This document shows, piece after piece, positions 12,266-23,814 of a stretch of 64,000 bases of DNA. A program made the position numbers and the translations under genes. The notes below the pieces were generated by a model. That model was given only the letters and a program-made list of their open reading frames with translations. It was not told where the DNA came from and searched no databases. The stretch is from Isoetes taiwanensis (lineage: Eukaryota; Streptophyta; Lycopodiopsida; Isoetales; Isoetaceae), in contig JAJEKV010000092.1 of assembly GCA_021234155.1 (NCBI GenBank), forward strand, positions 4,019,708 through 4,083,707. Reading direction: 5' to 3'. Within the stretch, counting starts at the first letter, position 1; every line of letters starts with the position of its first letter.

Positions 12266-12723
12266 CAGGTATATGTACAGGCCTAGATAGAAATAAATGG
12301 GTCTAATTTGCAAGCTTCTATGTAGTGTATATGAGATTTGCCCATAAATGAGAGGAGCCAATCTTCAGAATCAAAATTATAGCTACAGTTTGCAAGACTG
12401 TGTTATGCTCTTTGAACCATAGTGCTGCAACTTATTTTGAAAATGCAATAACTTTGTTGTGCCATCTAAGACCCAGCAAAAGAGCACATAGACATGATAC
12501 CAATTTATCTAAAATTTATAATGATTCACATGCAGTTTTCCTTTGCAAGTCTCAAAGTGACGGAGATAGCAAGTAAAACTTGGTCTATATTTCCATATGC
12601 CCAAAAGTTTGCAGTCCTTGGGAAAGCCAAGTCTATACTCTAATGGCGGCTAGAAAAGCAACAATTTCTTAAAAACAAAGAAGTGATTGTCTACTATAAA
12701 ATGAACTTCCAAAGCATTCTTAC

Positions 12724-13659
12724 CTTCATTGAATGATCTATGACGCTGACACACTCTGAGGATGTCAAGCACATGGCCATATATCTGCTATACCATCAAA
12801 GAAAAACCTAAAGATGGAGTAAAATGGATGTACCAGTTATAAGAAGGCGATTCTTCAGCTTCCTAAATTCATACCTCCAGATCGGCCAGTAGCTTTGGTT
12901 ACAAAAGTTTCCACTAAGGTTCTCTGCTGCACCAAAATACAACTTTAGAAATTGCAACATGGAAAGTCTTTATCATAAAGGAATTTTTTATTTGGCTATG
13001 CCAGCTAGGAGCACCAAATATTAAAACGTGCAAAATGGTAATTATTGACTCTATTCCAAGTGTTAAACAGTCAGCAAGTGTTATTTGGATTGTGCAAATG
13101 TCTCTTCTATTTCATGGGTTAACTACATTTGCCCCTTGCGTTTGCGCTATGCAAAAGAAAAGAAACGCAAGCTAAAACATCAAGGCAGCAATAGCAGGGA
13201 AGATCAAGAAGCTTAACTGCGTATCTATTAGTTTGAGCTGTGACAATGGCAAAAATCAGAATGGGGAAGAAAAAGCAAGCATTGCAGAAGCAGAGATTCA
13301 TAGACCGTACATCTCAAAAACATTCATATGGAAGAAAAAAATTCAAATACACATCTGTTATTCATTTGTTTACTATTTACAAAATGATTAAAAGTCATCT
13401 TACATATTTCAAGATTTTGGGTCTTGAATGCAAGATTTCAGACAGTGATCCTTTCTAAACATGTAGAACAGCCATGGATACATAAAATATAAAAGAAAGG
13501 GCAAGCTGGGAAGGTGAAAATAAGAGAGAACAGAAAAGCTAAGGATGAAATGCATTAACCACAGCAAATCCGGCCATTTTAACTTGCTATGATTAGCTTG
13601 TTAGGAGAAATACCTGTGAAGCGCTGGAAATAGAAATGAGGAGGCCACTGCCACGCCAT
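12724..13659 (-). CDS. Possible small spliced gene, three putative exons (unidentified)
   Basis: Read on the minus strand, three short segments are bounded by good splice signals: 13,659-13,614 (starting at an ATG, donor ACAG|GTATTT), 12,923-12,875 (acceptor GCAG, donor GGAG|GTATGA) and 12,784-12,724 (acceptor AGCAG, donor GAAG|GTAAGA). One frame stays open across all three joins, beginning MAWQWPPHFYFQRF. The last segment is also open in a different, very coding-like frame (YGHVLDILRVCQRHRSFNE), which does not join in phase. I recognise no family. It may equally be a non-coding spliced RNA or chance. No later exon was found below 12,724. Confidence 0.25.
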
Positions 13660-14183
13660 TCCATCCTTCACGCAGTGGGACTGATTCAGAAGTTTTTTTA
13701 CTCAAGCCAGATGCGCAGAGCAGAGACCTGAAGATTTTCAGGTGCTAAGAATTACAGGGAAGTAGAGAAAAACTTCCCGGATCAAAGGAATCTGTGCAAA
13801 AGTGAAAAATGACGGCAACCAAGTGATTTGCATTTCGATTTTCTTTTCTTCTGATATATCAACGCTCCATGCAACCATGTTGAAAGTGCCGCTCGCCTGT
13901 TGTCATTTCCTCAAATGAAGAAATGGTAGAACTGCAAAATCCGCCTTAAAATCCTAAAATCTAAAATCCGGTTGCTTGCTTGCTTGCTGGCTCTATTTTC
14001 CCCTTTGTCCATTTCTCTTTGCATCCTCCGCTCTTCTCTTCGAAACGGCAAGCGCAGCTCGATATGATGATCGAATCTGTACTAATGTGGGTCGATTTTA
14101 TCATAGATACATTTAGGGTATGTGCCGGAAAGGAAAAAAAGTTAAGAACCAAATCTGATCTTCAAGAATGACCACTGAGATCT

Positions 14184-14526
14184 TCAGGACCTTCCAGGAT
14201 CTCTGAAAACGCCACAAACTCTGACTCTGACTCCGTTTTTAGGGCTCAGAGCTACGCTCGAACCTATCCGCAAAATCATCTCTGGTAAATATCTCCGTTT
14301 CTTGCTTATCAGAATAGCCGCCCTGTGAAGATAGAATAAGAAGCCACCTGCTCTCATTCTTATGCCCCTGGACCCTAAGACGGAATGGAGGTCGAATATA
14401 TATATGTTCCATTCCTCCAAGGCGGTGCATGCCGTAATATGGATCAAAGACCAAGAAAGCCGTGGTTGATCTGTTGTTCACCATGGCATCATAGCGCAGA
14501 GAATAATGGCTTCCAGCCTCTTTCAA
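14184..14526 (-). CDS. Unidentified minus-strand ORFs of 87 and 95 codons
   Basis: Two overlapping minus-strand frames share this stretch. The 95-codon one (14,526-14,239) has a protein-like composition (AFLVFDPYYGMHRLGG, PPFRLRVQGHKNESRWLLIL). No domain is recognised. It lies ~600 bases upstream, on the minus strand, of the putative exons ending at 12,724 and could be a 5' exon, a transposon scrap or chance. Confidence 0.2.
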
Positions 14527-15303
14527 AGTGCTTTGCTCTCAGATTCAGTAGAAACCGGTTACCCAGTTTGCACAGCCTCCGCCCAACGACACTCGCGACC
14601 TGGCATTTACAGGCAACAAGAGGTTTTTAGCAGTCACCAGCATATCTTAGGTATATTCTAGCATACACCTAGGATATGCTAAAAACCCACATAAACGAGG
14701 GTTTGCCCCCCTAGGGGCAACCCAAAAAACAAAATCTATTAAAACTAGTAATGGTGCCCAGCGTTATTGGGCATAAGTTGCGAGGTTGTCAATGTTTTGG
14801 CTAAAATGAGAAAAGTGTGTAGTGATAATCTAGCTTTTGTAACTTTTGTAACCAATCCTAGCATTGTTGGGCTACATTTGGACCCTAGATGACCAATAAA
14901 CACAATGGAAATATAGTGAAGATCTATAAAGAATTTCAACAGTAGAGGGGTAAGTTAAGATGCCTTGCATTGCTGGGTATAAGCTAAAAACCTGTAAATG
15001 ATAAGCCATAGCTATCTCCTTTTATGTCTCAATTTAAGCTTCGATTCAACATAAAGACCCAATTACGCTCTTAAATTATTCCTAAAAAAAACCTCCTTAT
15101 CTAGTCAACAATGATCCTCAAACGTATCAATAGACAATGGCAACAAATTCCGTTGCTTAAGTCCCAACAGTACTATAATAGTCATGTTAATACTTAGTGT
15201 ATTTGAGTTATGGCAACTTACACTCATGGCTAGGTTGCGTGAGCAAGTTTTTTTATTTTTAAGCCAATTCGCCATTAACTATTCACTATAATATAGACTT
15301 CCA

Positions 15304-15600
15304 TTGTCTAAGGCCTTCAAATATATGCTTCAATTCTTGAAGGCAAACGCTTCAATTCCTAAAGGTAAATGTTCAAAGTTCCTGGGCAAAACGCCTTCAA
15401 ATGTATGCTTCAATTCTTACAACCAAGGTAAATGTTCAGAGTTATTTACTCTTAAGATTGTTAAGATGTGTGATAGAACTATTCTATTCTATTGCTAACT
15501 TGTTTGTATTTTATTGTTCATGATCTTAACATGTATGATAGAACTCTTGCTAAGTTGTTTGTATTTTATTGATTCATGTTCATGAATCAACGGTCTTGTT
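15304..15600 (+). repeat. Two nested local duplications
   Basis: CCTTCAAATATATGCTTCAA with AGGTAAATGTTCA is repeated ~90 bases later (15,313-15,378 and 15,390-15,440). GATAGAACT with CTAASTTGTTTGTATTTTATT is then repeated (15,470-15,515 and 15,537-15,575). Non-coding. Confidence 0.7.
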
Positions 15601-16073
15601 AATATGATATATACATTTGTGATAACAAATATTTGCTCTATATCGCTCTATATCACGTTTCTAATTTGCAACTACTATACTATGCCATGGACACTTAGCT
15701 TGTGATAAAAAAGCCCAGGTATATTGAGTAGGTTTGATGGTAGACAAATTATGGTCTTACAATGGGGCATAAAAAATGCTTACGTTGAACAACACAAATA
15801 ACCACAACAGATTTTAGTGTATTAACAAAATTCTTTTATTTCATTATCAGCATATATTCGTAGATTTAAAACCAGTTTTGCATATAATAAATGTAAAACA
15901 GTCTTCAAGGTCACATTAACAAAGAAATGTTTTGTCATCCCATTCCGATGCGTATGGAAGAAATTCCTTCTTAGTAAACTCCTGGAGAATGAAAAACCTG
16001 TAATGTTTCCAATTGCCTATAGCGGTTAAGTCTATGAAAATAAATGCAAGCTTTGAATTGTTGGAATGTCATC

Positions 16074-16388
16074 CTAAAATAGTTGGAATTGCAAGCTTAG
16101 AATACCACAAGAACCCAACTTAAATGGTTGACGGATGACATGTATTATATGAATGCGGTTCATCAGAACACTGGTAAATATCCTTCCAGCAAACTCTTTT
16201 TTTACAGTCTCCAGAAGTACGTATGTTAGCACTTCTGCATCTAAAAAATCTGCAACATCGAGTACCCAAGATCTACAAAAATGGCACATTGTTTCAATGC
16301 AGGTCTGAACATGTGTTCTCATCATATAACCTAAGAGGCTAGAATCCAGAAATTCGCAAATTCCAAGAGCAGATGCGTCTTTTAACAA
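16074..16388 (-). CDS. Possible exon(s), unidentified
   Basis: A 104-codon minus-strand frame with protein-like composition (WVLDVADFLDAEVLTYVLLE, VKKEFAGRIFTSVLMNRIHI). It sits downstream, on the same strand, of the splice-bounded segments at 16,689-16,936. I cannot name a family, and no clean splice boundaries were fixed. Low certainty. Confidence 0.25.
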   Translation of the reverse strand: MLKDASALGICEFLDSSLLGYMMRTHVQTCIETMCHFCRSWVLDVADFLDAEVLTYVLLETVKKEFAGRIFTSVLMNRIHIIHVIRQPFKLGSCGILSLQFQLF

Positions 16389-16688
16389 TGTTTATTACCA
16401 AAGGCCCCGCTCAAGGCTACTGCTTTTTTGCATTTATTGCCAAAGGCCTTTGTTGTTTTGTTTTCCAACACTACTCTTCTAAAGGTTTACCAAAATAAAT
16501 TGAAAAGCGAGATTAAAGGTCCACCCTCTCCTGTATATAAACGAAGACCAGGTCAACAATCTGCTCCATAGAACAGGAATTGATCCAAGGATATGCAACA
16601 ACAGATTGAAACTCCAATAGAAAAAATACTATAACGTATAATGGAGCAACAGATAACATCTCTTAGCACATTCGATTCTATAATATAC

Positions 16689-16936
16689 CTGGACATATGA
16701 AGCTACACAGCCATCAACTTCAAGAAGCTATTTTGTTTTAACAAATTTTGCAACAGATCCTTCCATGTCAGCACCCCTTCATCATATATGGTTCCTGTAG
16801 AGTATAACCTTAAACAGAGTGTGTAATATCCAGTGATTAAAGCTAAATCTCATATTCCAGAAGAAATTTGCTCACCAATTCCTTGAGTACTGCATCTTTG
16901 AGATGTTTTGAGGATAAATCTCTGGCATCACCATCT
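16689..16936 (-). CDS. Two putative exons of an unidentified minus-strand gene
   Basis: Segment one, 16,936-16,878, has acceptor GGCAG and donor TTG|GTGAGC and encodes GDARDLSSKHLKDAVLKEL. An 83-nt AT-rich intron follows. Segment two, 16,794-16,689, has acceptor CTACAG and encodes TIYDEGVLTWKDLLQNLLKQ and more before a stop; a donor-like CCAG|GTATAT lies beyond it. The two coding-like frames do not join in phase by one base, which could be a base-call error or mean the model is wrong. If real, the upstream part of the gene has been split by the LINEs at 17,009-23,304. Function unknown. Confidence 0.3.
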
Positions 16937-17008
16937 GCCATATCAAACAAGATTGCGTATTAAACGGGAGCAAATCATTGAAACGGGAGCAAAAGGAATA
17001 TTCCTTTC

Positions 17009-17041
17009 AAAGATAAGATAAGATAAGATAAGATAAGATAA
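17009..17041 (-). repeat. (TTATC)n tail of the half-LINE
   Basis: At least six AAGAT/GATAA units on the plus strand, i.e. (TTATC)n on the minus strand, directly after the LINE-like 3' end CCCGTGGACGTAAAAAA. It serves as the 3' tail of the element at 17,042-18,268. Confidence 0.7.
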
Positions 17042-18268
17042 TTTTTTACGTCCACGGGAACCCAACGGGTTATGGGACGGCACATGCAAGGGCAACAGCC
17101 CATCTAAAACTTGGGGACTAGGCCCCATCACCAAACACAATAACCAAATATTAAAAGGCTACCAAGAATAAGATAAGATAATGCTAATGCTAGTAGTAAA
17201 TTTATGCTTGTAAAATTATCTAGACATAGCCAGTCCAAGGATTGGAAGGCCATTGATCTAGAATAATTCTTTGCGCCTCCCCAGCTTTGCCCATTTCTTT
17301 TTGCGGGTGGGCTGCCCTCACCTTCTAAGAGCTCCTCCTTACGGTTACACAATTGAAGAGGGGAGAGGTCCTCCTGTACTGAGAAACTAGTCCCTCTGAG
17401 ATGGTTTCCATGCTGAAGAACATGTAAGCGGCTAAGAGTGTCTTGAAACCGAACCAAAAGATGGCGAGGACGATCAGGTCTTGCCGCTCCCACCCTAGTA
17501 GCGGAGACAACTCCACCAGCCTTCACATGCATGACATCAGTGAAAAAATGCAAAGCAGCATCCATATCGAGAAAGGGCATCATCTTACGCCTCTGCACCC
17601 CCTATAATCACATAAGTTCGGGCTCCTAGTAGCAGAAGATCTTGAGGGAGCCTGCACGCTCATCGCTAAGCTGCTTTTTGCGCCTCTGGTCCCCTTGGGA
17701 TTGTGGAGATGTCCATGCGCCCACCTCAACATGTTCCCTTTCCAATATGCGCACTTCGCTTCAACATAATGTTTCTTACGTGGCTGTAATTACGTATCTA
17801 GTGTAAATCTTGAGGCATCACTTGTGCCCACATCTTGGGCTTTAGGGTGCGGAAGGAAGGCATGTATTAAGCTGTAATAAGTGTGTCCATCTCTCAATAG
17901 ACACGATCATAGATGTGGCCGTCATTCCTCCCTCGAATGAATGAGTCGTACACAGTCGCGAAGTGTAGGCGACAAACCGAACTTGCGTGGGTCTAGAGCA
18001 CTTTGGAGATCCTCCCGATCTTGGAAGGTAAATGTACGGGCACGCTTGTGCCGATATGAAGAGGCCGTTGGGGACCAAAAAGAGAAGATGGCAAATCCAT
18101 TATTACACTGGAATTAGCTTGCCCCTGACCATGGAGCTGTATGCTAGACCGAGCACTTGTGGGACGAGGGACCTCCTGTGCAAACAATGATTCCTGAGTA
18201 GGAGGCTTTTTCTTTTCCCTGGCCATCCTTACACCAAATCTCTCCTTATTACTGGCCATTTCTGTCAT
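17009..18268 (-). mobile_element. ORF1-only half-LINE
   Basis: A minus-strand LINE derivative that carries ORF1 followed directly by a LINE 3' end and a (TTATC)n tail; no endonuclease or RT sequence is present. ORF1 starts at 18,268 (MASNKERFGVRMAREKKKPP) and shifts frame near 17,990. It ends with an L1 ORF1-type RNA-binding segment at 17,598-17,280 (RPRHLLVRFQDTLSRLHVLQ, then SFSVQEDLSPLQL). Family knowledge: ORF1p coats LINE RNA. The neighbouring L1 (18,308-23,304) inserted ~40 bases upstream of this ORF1, so it is younger. An internal deletion of a full LINE is the simplest origin. Confidence 0.6.
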
Positions 18269-18299
18269 GATGAAGCTCTCTAAATGAAATCAAAGCGGC

Positions 18300-18307
18300 T
18301 ATATACA
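18300..18307. repeat. Target-site duplication of the L1 (3' side)
   Basis: TATATACA is immediately followed by the poly(T) (minus-strand poly(A)) tract; the partner copy is at 23,305-23,312. Confidence 0.75.
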
Positions 18308-18574
18308 TTTTTTTTTTTTTTTTTTTGAGAGAATGGGGTTTTTTTTTTTCATTGATTATAGAAAAAGGTACATTGGTGTGAGTGAGTCATGTAGTTGACT
18401 ACTCAACATTAAGCTTAAAAACAAAGTAAACAAAATAGACATCAGTGGATGCCATGCTGTAAAAGCAGCAAAAGTGATTGAAATTAAGAAGTCCTTGTCT
18501 TCCATGTGAAAGGTATTAAAACCTTGACCGCTTGCTCTTGAATTGAACCTTTGGAAACCGAGGAAATGAGTAAG

Positions 18575-21500
18575 CTATTTGTTTTGAGATTGAGAATGGG
18601 ATTGGATGTAAGGATTGGAATTCGTGAATTCAGGAATTGGGATTTGATGGGATATTGGATAGAAAATGATAAGAGTGAAGGTAGTCAAATTTTGCACGGA
18701 AATCACGGTTTGCAAAATGAGAGTTCTACCATTTCCCCAATTTAGCTCTTGAATAAGTCTGTCAGCATTGGTTGTAGACATGAGGATGATGAGTGTACCA
18801 TAAGCATCTGCCAAACATCTATGATGGTAATAGTGCTGTCTGTAATATTGGAATTGTTGGTCTGTCATGTTTCTGCTATTAATTTCCATGAACCACCATA
18901 GTTGCACCATTAAGTATGTGCCTCTGCAAAATTCTATTGCCCAATCAATTTCTTGATCTGGGATATCAGGAATGTCAATGTTTGTGATGCCTCTGACTAG
19001 GCCTGTCCATAATCCATCCTCTGTGTACTGAATATCGTGAACTAACCTCTGCCCTGGGAAAAGTGTATGCTCAGCTGGCTCAACAGATGTGTTAAAATCT
19101 CTGCTAAGACTCATCATGTAATCTAGCAAGGTAACAATCATTGTCAGTAAATGCAACATTGCAATTTAATTTAAACAATTGATAGAACCCTATGAAATGA
19201 CCAATGTTATGCCACTTGTTATCCACAGAATCTCTATCTACATGCATCTGACTAGTTGCAGCCATTTCAATGTCATATATAACCTGTCTTTTTATCCAGT
19301 GAATAGATATTCTTTTTCTCCCATAATGACATCTATTTCTATGTTTCCATACATTCCATAAAGCAATGAAGCATAAAGAGTTTGTGAAAGCATCATCATT
19401 CATCATGAAATCCAACAGAGTAGCAGGACATATAATTTTGAAAGTATCTTCAAACCAAAGCCAGAAGGAGGTGAGCTTTACACAACCGAAGATGTGCTCA
19501 AAATTTTCCACATACCCACATCCAAGAGGGCAATTTGAATCAATAGGATGAGTATTATTCGAGTGCCTAGAGAGCATTTCCAAGTTGGATAAACTCTTAT
19601 TTGCAATAAGCCAGACAAAGTAAGAGATCTTTGGTGGCAGATAGGAATGCCAAATGTTTGTGAAGAGTCTGGTTTCAGTTTCATCTGAGATAGCCCATAT
19701 AGTTTAGCCTTTGAAGGCACATTTGGTTTGTTTAAATGTCTGTAGACTTTCTGGACACTATAGCTTGGTTTGTCAAGTAGGGTCCAATCAGTAATAATGG
19801 GATTAGCCATAAGATTGATTGTGTGGACCTTGTGCATAATATATCTAAAAAGAGTTCTATCGGAGGAACTTCCCCGATTTTTGTGCTTCAAGTTAGTCGG
19901 GTAATCCATCCGCCTACGATCGAGAGATCACCAAGGGTGAGAATATTATTATCTTTCCATTTCTTGTACATCCGTTTATGCACGATGGCGGAGGAGTAGA
20001 CTGGTCTCTATAAAAATTGGGATTCAAAAATATTAGTGTTGATGTATTTGTTTTCCGGTTGGAATGATGGAAAGTCCGATGAACCTTGTTCGAGGCAATA
20101 ATCATGTTTCTCATGAGAGGAGAAACATTGGGGGCTGGTTGAAGAGTTGTGAAAATTTGAATGTGGGAGATTGTGAGAGATGGATGCATGATGCTTTGGA
20201 TGGCTAATAGAAAGCCAGTATTTGATAAAGATTGAGGCAGGATTACTATTTGAGAATATAGACTTCCAGAAGTACTTACCTGCCAAGGCATAGCTTTGCA
20301 AGGCAATATTCTTACATCCCAAACCACCTTGAATTTTACTTCTGGTAATTGAGGACCAATTAACCATATGATGCTTTCCCCATATGAAATTTCTCACTAT
20401 TCTCTCAATCTGAGATAAATGCATTTGGGAGCTAGGAGTCTGAAGAGAAATAAATGTGGGAGGCTGCAATGATGAGAGTTTGCAATTAGAGTTCTTCCCC
20501 GCCAAAGAGAGACAGTTGCCATAATTCCCAAGTTTCTTTCTAATCCTCTCTACAATGGGATTCCAAAGACATTTGAGACTAGGATTGAGAGATAGAGGCA
20601 TGCCTAGAAGATTAGTTGTCTCAGTGTCAGTCATACATTTTATGCCAGCAATGCTATCTGTGTTGAAGTCCCCAATGATGGTACATTTATTTCTATTCAG
20701 GTGAATACCAGAGGCAGAACCAAAGTTATGAATAGTCTGCAAGAAAATGTGAATAATATTCAAGTCATTCTTGAGGAAACTGAAAGAGTCATCAGCATAT
20801 TGAAGGATTGAGAGATTCGTGATGTTGTCAGGAAGGTTTAGACCAACAATTGTCCCTGTTGATTGGAGATGAGTGATAACTCTAGTTAACATTTCAAGAA
20901 TGACTAGAAATAAATATGGTGCTAAGGGGCACCCTTGTCTAACTCCTCTAGCAAGGGGGAAGAATTGTCCTGGGGATCCATTAACAAGCACAGTAGATTG
21001 AGATCTGGAGTTAAGCCCCAGGATCAACTGGATAATCTTGTGGCCGAAGCCAAGTTTCTCAAGAGAGAATTTTAGAAAGTCCCATCTAACTGTGTCGAAG
21101 GCCTTTGAAAAATCAAGCTTTAAGAGAATGCAGTCTTGATTAGTCAGCTTGTTCCAATGCAAACCCTCCATGGCAGCAATGTAGTTATCTAGGATGAATC
21201 TATTTGGGAGAAATGCAGATTGATTGGAGCTAATGACTTCCTGAAGGTGAGTTTTGACCCTGTTTGCAATTATCTTAGCACAAACTTTATAAGTAGAATT
21301 TGTCAAGGAGATTGGCCTCCAATCAGAGAAGGATTGAGGATTGTCAACCTTTGGAATGAAAGTGATAAGTCCAGCAGAAAGAGCAGGGTGTAGGTGGTTT
21401 GAATTCCAGTAGCCTTTAATCATAAACGTGAAATCTTCTTTAATTATGTCCCAGAATTTAAGATAAAATTCGGGTGGAAGGCCATCTGGGCCAGGACTTT

Positions 21501-22914
21501 TCCCTTTGGCAAGACTTTTAAGAGTAGCAAAGATTTCCTCAGTGGAGGGGATAACTTCCACAGTGTTAGACATCACAATGTCACTGTGAAGACCATTATT
21601 AATAATCATATCTGAAAATGATTTGGCTTCCTCAACTTGAGTGGGGGTATCAATAGGTTGGGAGAAGATTGCAGCATACTTGGAGCAAAAGTAGTTAGAT
21701 ATCTCTTTCTGGTCATCAAGAGTAACCTCATTATCATCCTTAATGGTAGAAAGTTGGCTTTTCAAAAGCCTTGATTTGGCCACCCTGTAAAAAAACTTAG
21801 AGTTCCCATGATCCATTTTGGAAAAATATTTAAGCTTACATCTGATTGAGGAGCTTTTGGCTTCATATTCTTCAATGGTTTTGATGGCCATTTCTAGATT
21901 ACCTTCTTGCCAATGGAGCTCAATATTAAGGGGATCATCCTGAAGTTTCATTCTAACCTCTTTCATATCTTGAAGGTAAGCTCTTTTCTCAGCAAGCTTA
22001 TTGTCATGAAGGTGCTTGGACCAGTTCTTGATCCAGGATTTGGATTCTTTGATATTAGAATAGAATGACCTCATTGAGCTTGTAGATCTAACTCTGGGAA
22101 GGGAATTATAAAAAGCTTTGAAATCTTCACAGAATGCAGCAGAGTCCAGGAGGGAGCAATTTAGCTTGAAAGGTGTGTTACCATGCCTCTTTATGGAGAG
22201 TACATGCTTGGTGATTAGAAATTGAGGCTGGTGATCAGAGATTGAGGTACACTCATCACTGTGGACAAGGCAGTTATCCCAAAAGTCGTGCTGACTGTTG
22301 TTAATGTAGAATCTGTCGAGTGCACAGTACACCCTATTATTCCCTTCTTGTTTGTTTGACCAAGTATATGCTGATGTTGAGGATGGAATATGCTGAAGGA
22401 AGTGCATATCAAGCAGTAAATCCCATTGAGATCTTTCATCAGTACACATGTTTAAATCCCTACCAATTTTCATATCCCAGGTTGGGGTGTTGTTGAAGTC
22501 ACCTGCCATAATCCATGTATCACAGTTCTGAGTTGAGAGCCAGTTATTGATAGAAGTCCATGTTGTAGTTCTGAGTCTAGAATCAGTTGAAGCATAAATA
22601 TTGATGATCCCAAAAGAAATGTCCTTATTTGTGAGAACCATCATTTGCCGGGTCTTGCATGGGCTATTATAAATCAAATTTTGATTTAAGTGCTTCCAAA
22701 TAATGCCTGATCCACGAGATGTGCCTGTGGCTTCAATCCATATAGAGGAAAACCGGGGCCAATCCAATCAGCAAGGTTGGAGCACTCAAAATTAGGCGAT
22801 CTCAATTCTTGCGGAAGGATAATGTCCTTTGTCATAGTTTCTAATCTGAGATATAACTCTCCTCCTTTTTAAAGGGCCTTTTATTCCCCTGAGATTCCAG
22901 CTGAGAATCTTCAT
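18575..22914 (-). pseudogene. LINE ORF2: endonuclease and reverse transcriptase, frameshifted
   Basis: Starts at the ATG at 22,914 (MKILSWNLRGIKGPLKRRRV, the usual plant L1 ORF2 opening) and shifts frame near 22,830. It then runs open for 919 codons (22,767-20,008). The APE-type endonuclease spans ~22,900-22,200 (FGIINIYAST, AGDFN, SDHQP). RT spans ~21,550-20,650 (KSPGPDGLPPEFYLKFW, FIPKVDNPQSFSDWRPISL, KLDFSKAFD, RQGCPLAP, catalytic YADD at 20,788-20,799). A C-terminal zf-RVT segment (CPLGCGYVENFEHIFGC with LWNVWKHRNR) is in another frame at 19,583-19,104. The 19,159-18,575 frame is LINE C-terminal sequence without a domain I recognise. At least three frame breaks make it non-functional as read. 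Confidence 0.93.
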
Positions 22915-22956
22915 GGAGAATAAATTTGTAAGAAGAAGCAGAGAGTAGGGTTCCTA

Positions 22957-23304
22957 AATGTCTTTTCTGGATCTTAGCCTAGTGTTAGGCTGCCGGGAGT
23001 CTTTGGAAGAGGAAGGTGCTCTTAGATTTTTCTTCTTTTTAGCCTTTTTGCTATTGGATTTAGCTATGACAGCAGTTTTTTGATTGGATGTGAGATAGAT
23101 ATCATCATCCCAGGTGTTTTCAATGGTGTTGATAGCATGTAAAGCATTCTCCTTGTCTGATCCAGTGTCAGCAGAATCTGTGTCCATAGGGTTTATGAGG
23201 TCATGATTCTCTTCATGATGGGGGCAACTCCAAAACTTTGACTTACAGCAAGTGTCATTAGCAAAGTTTGTATCAGTAGGGCTAATGTTTGTGGTAGCAT
23301 CACT
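22957..23304 (-). pseudogene. LINE ORF1, C-terminal remnant
   Basis: An open frame of ~115 codons upstream of ORF2, cut at its 5' side by the element boundary. It is acidic and Ser/Thr/Asn-rich with a Lys/Arg-rich end (KKAKKKKNLRAPSSS, LRSRKDI), as expected for the nucleic-acid-binding tail of ORF1p. It ends 43 bases before the ORF2 start. No CCHC knuckle is visible in this part. Confidence 0.6.
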
Positions 23305-23312
23305 TATATACA
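23305..23312. repeat. Target-site duplication of the L1 (5' side)
   Basis: TATATACA, matching 18,300-18,307. Confidence 0.75.
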
Positions 23313-23814
23313 AAATTTAAATCAAAGCAAAAGCCTGAATCTAAAAGATCTGGAACACAATATCCAATACTGCAAACCCTACCAAAGCCGGCCGGAACAG
23401 GACTGTTCTGACACAGAAAATGTAACCAAAGATGGGCATACCATACGCCATCGGAAAGATCCTGGAAAGAGCTTTCCAACGCAATAAGCCTCACCTGAAA
23501 CGGAGTCCTGGATCGAAAGTTATGCTAGAAGGAGCTAAAATGAGGTAAAAAATTTATTTTGGTCATAAAATTGCATTTTGACCCCCCCAAAATCACTCAT
23601 TTTTTTGTGCAAAGAGAAAATTGACAATGTCAAATGTGACACTTTTTCTAACAGTTAGAATTTACCCAAAGTGTGTTTTTAGAGAAAACCACTAATTTAA
23701 GTGTATGTCCTACACAACATTTTGTAAGCTTGAATTATATTCCAAAAAAGGTACTTTTAGGTTACAATGTGTGTCATTTTTTAATGATGTAATATTTCAA
23801 AGTACTAAAATTGT

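Larger units (their letters stand above)
18308..23304 (-). mobile_element. L1-type LINE, 5'-truncated within ORF1
   Basis: A minus-strand non-LTR retrotransposon. The 3' end is marked by a ~19-nt T run at 18,308, preceded in element sense by a second A run and CCCCATTCTCTC. The 5' end stops inside ORF1 at an 8-bp target-site duplication (TATATACA). Truncation plus a poly(A) tail plus a target duplication is the signature of target-primed reverse transcription. It carries the C-terminal part of ORF1 and a nearly complete ORF2. Confidence 0.92.

Noticed and set aside
19914-20327. 137-aa minus-strand ORF as a separate gene
   Set aside because: It overlaps LINE ORF2 in another frame and has no motif of its own; at most it marks a frameshift.
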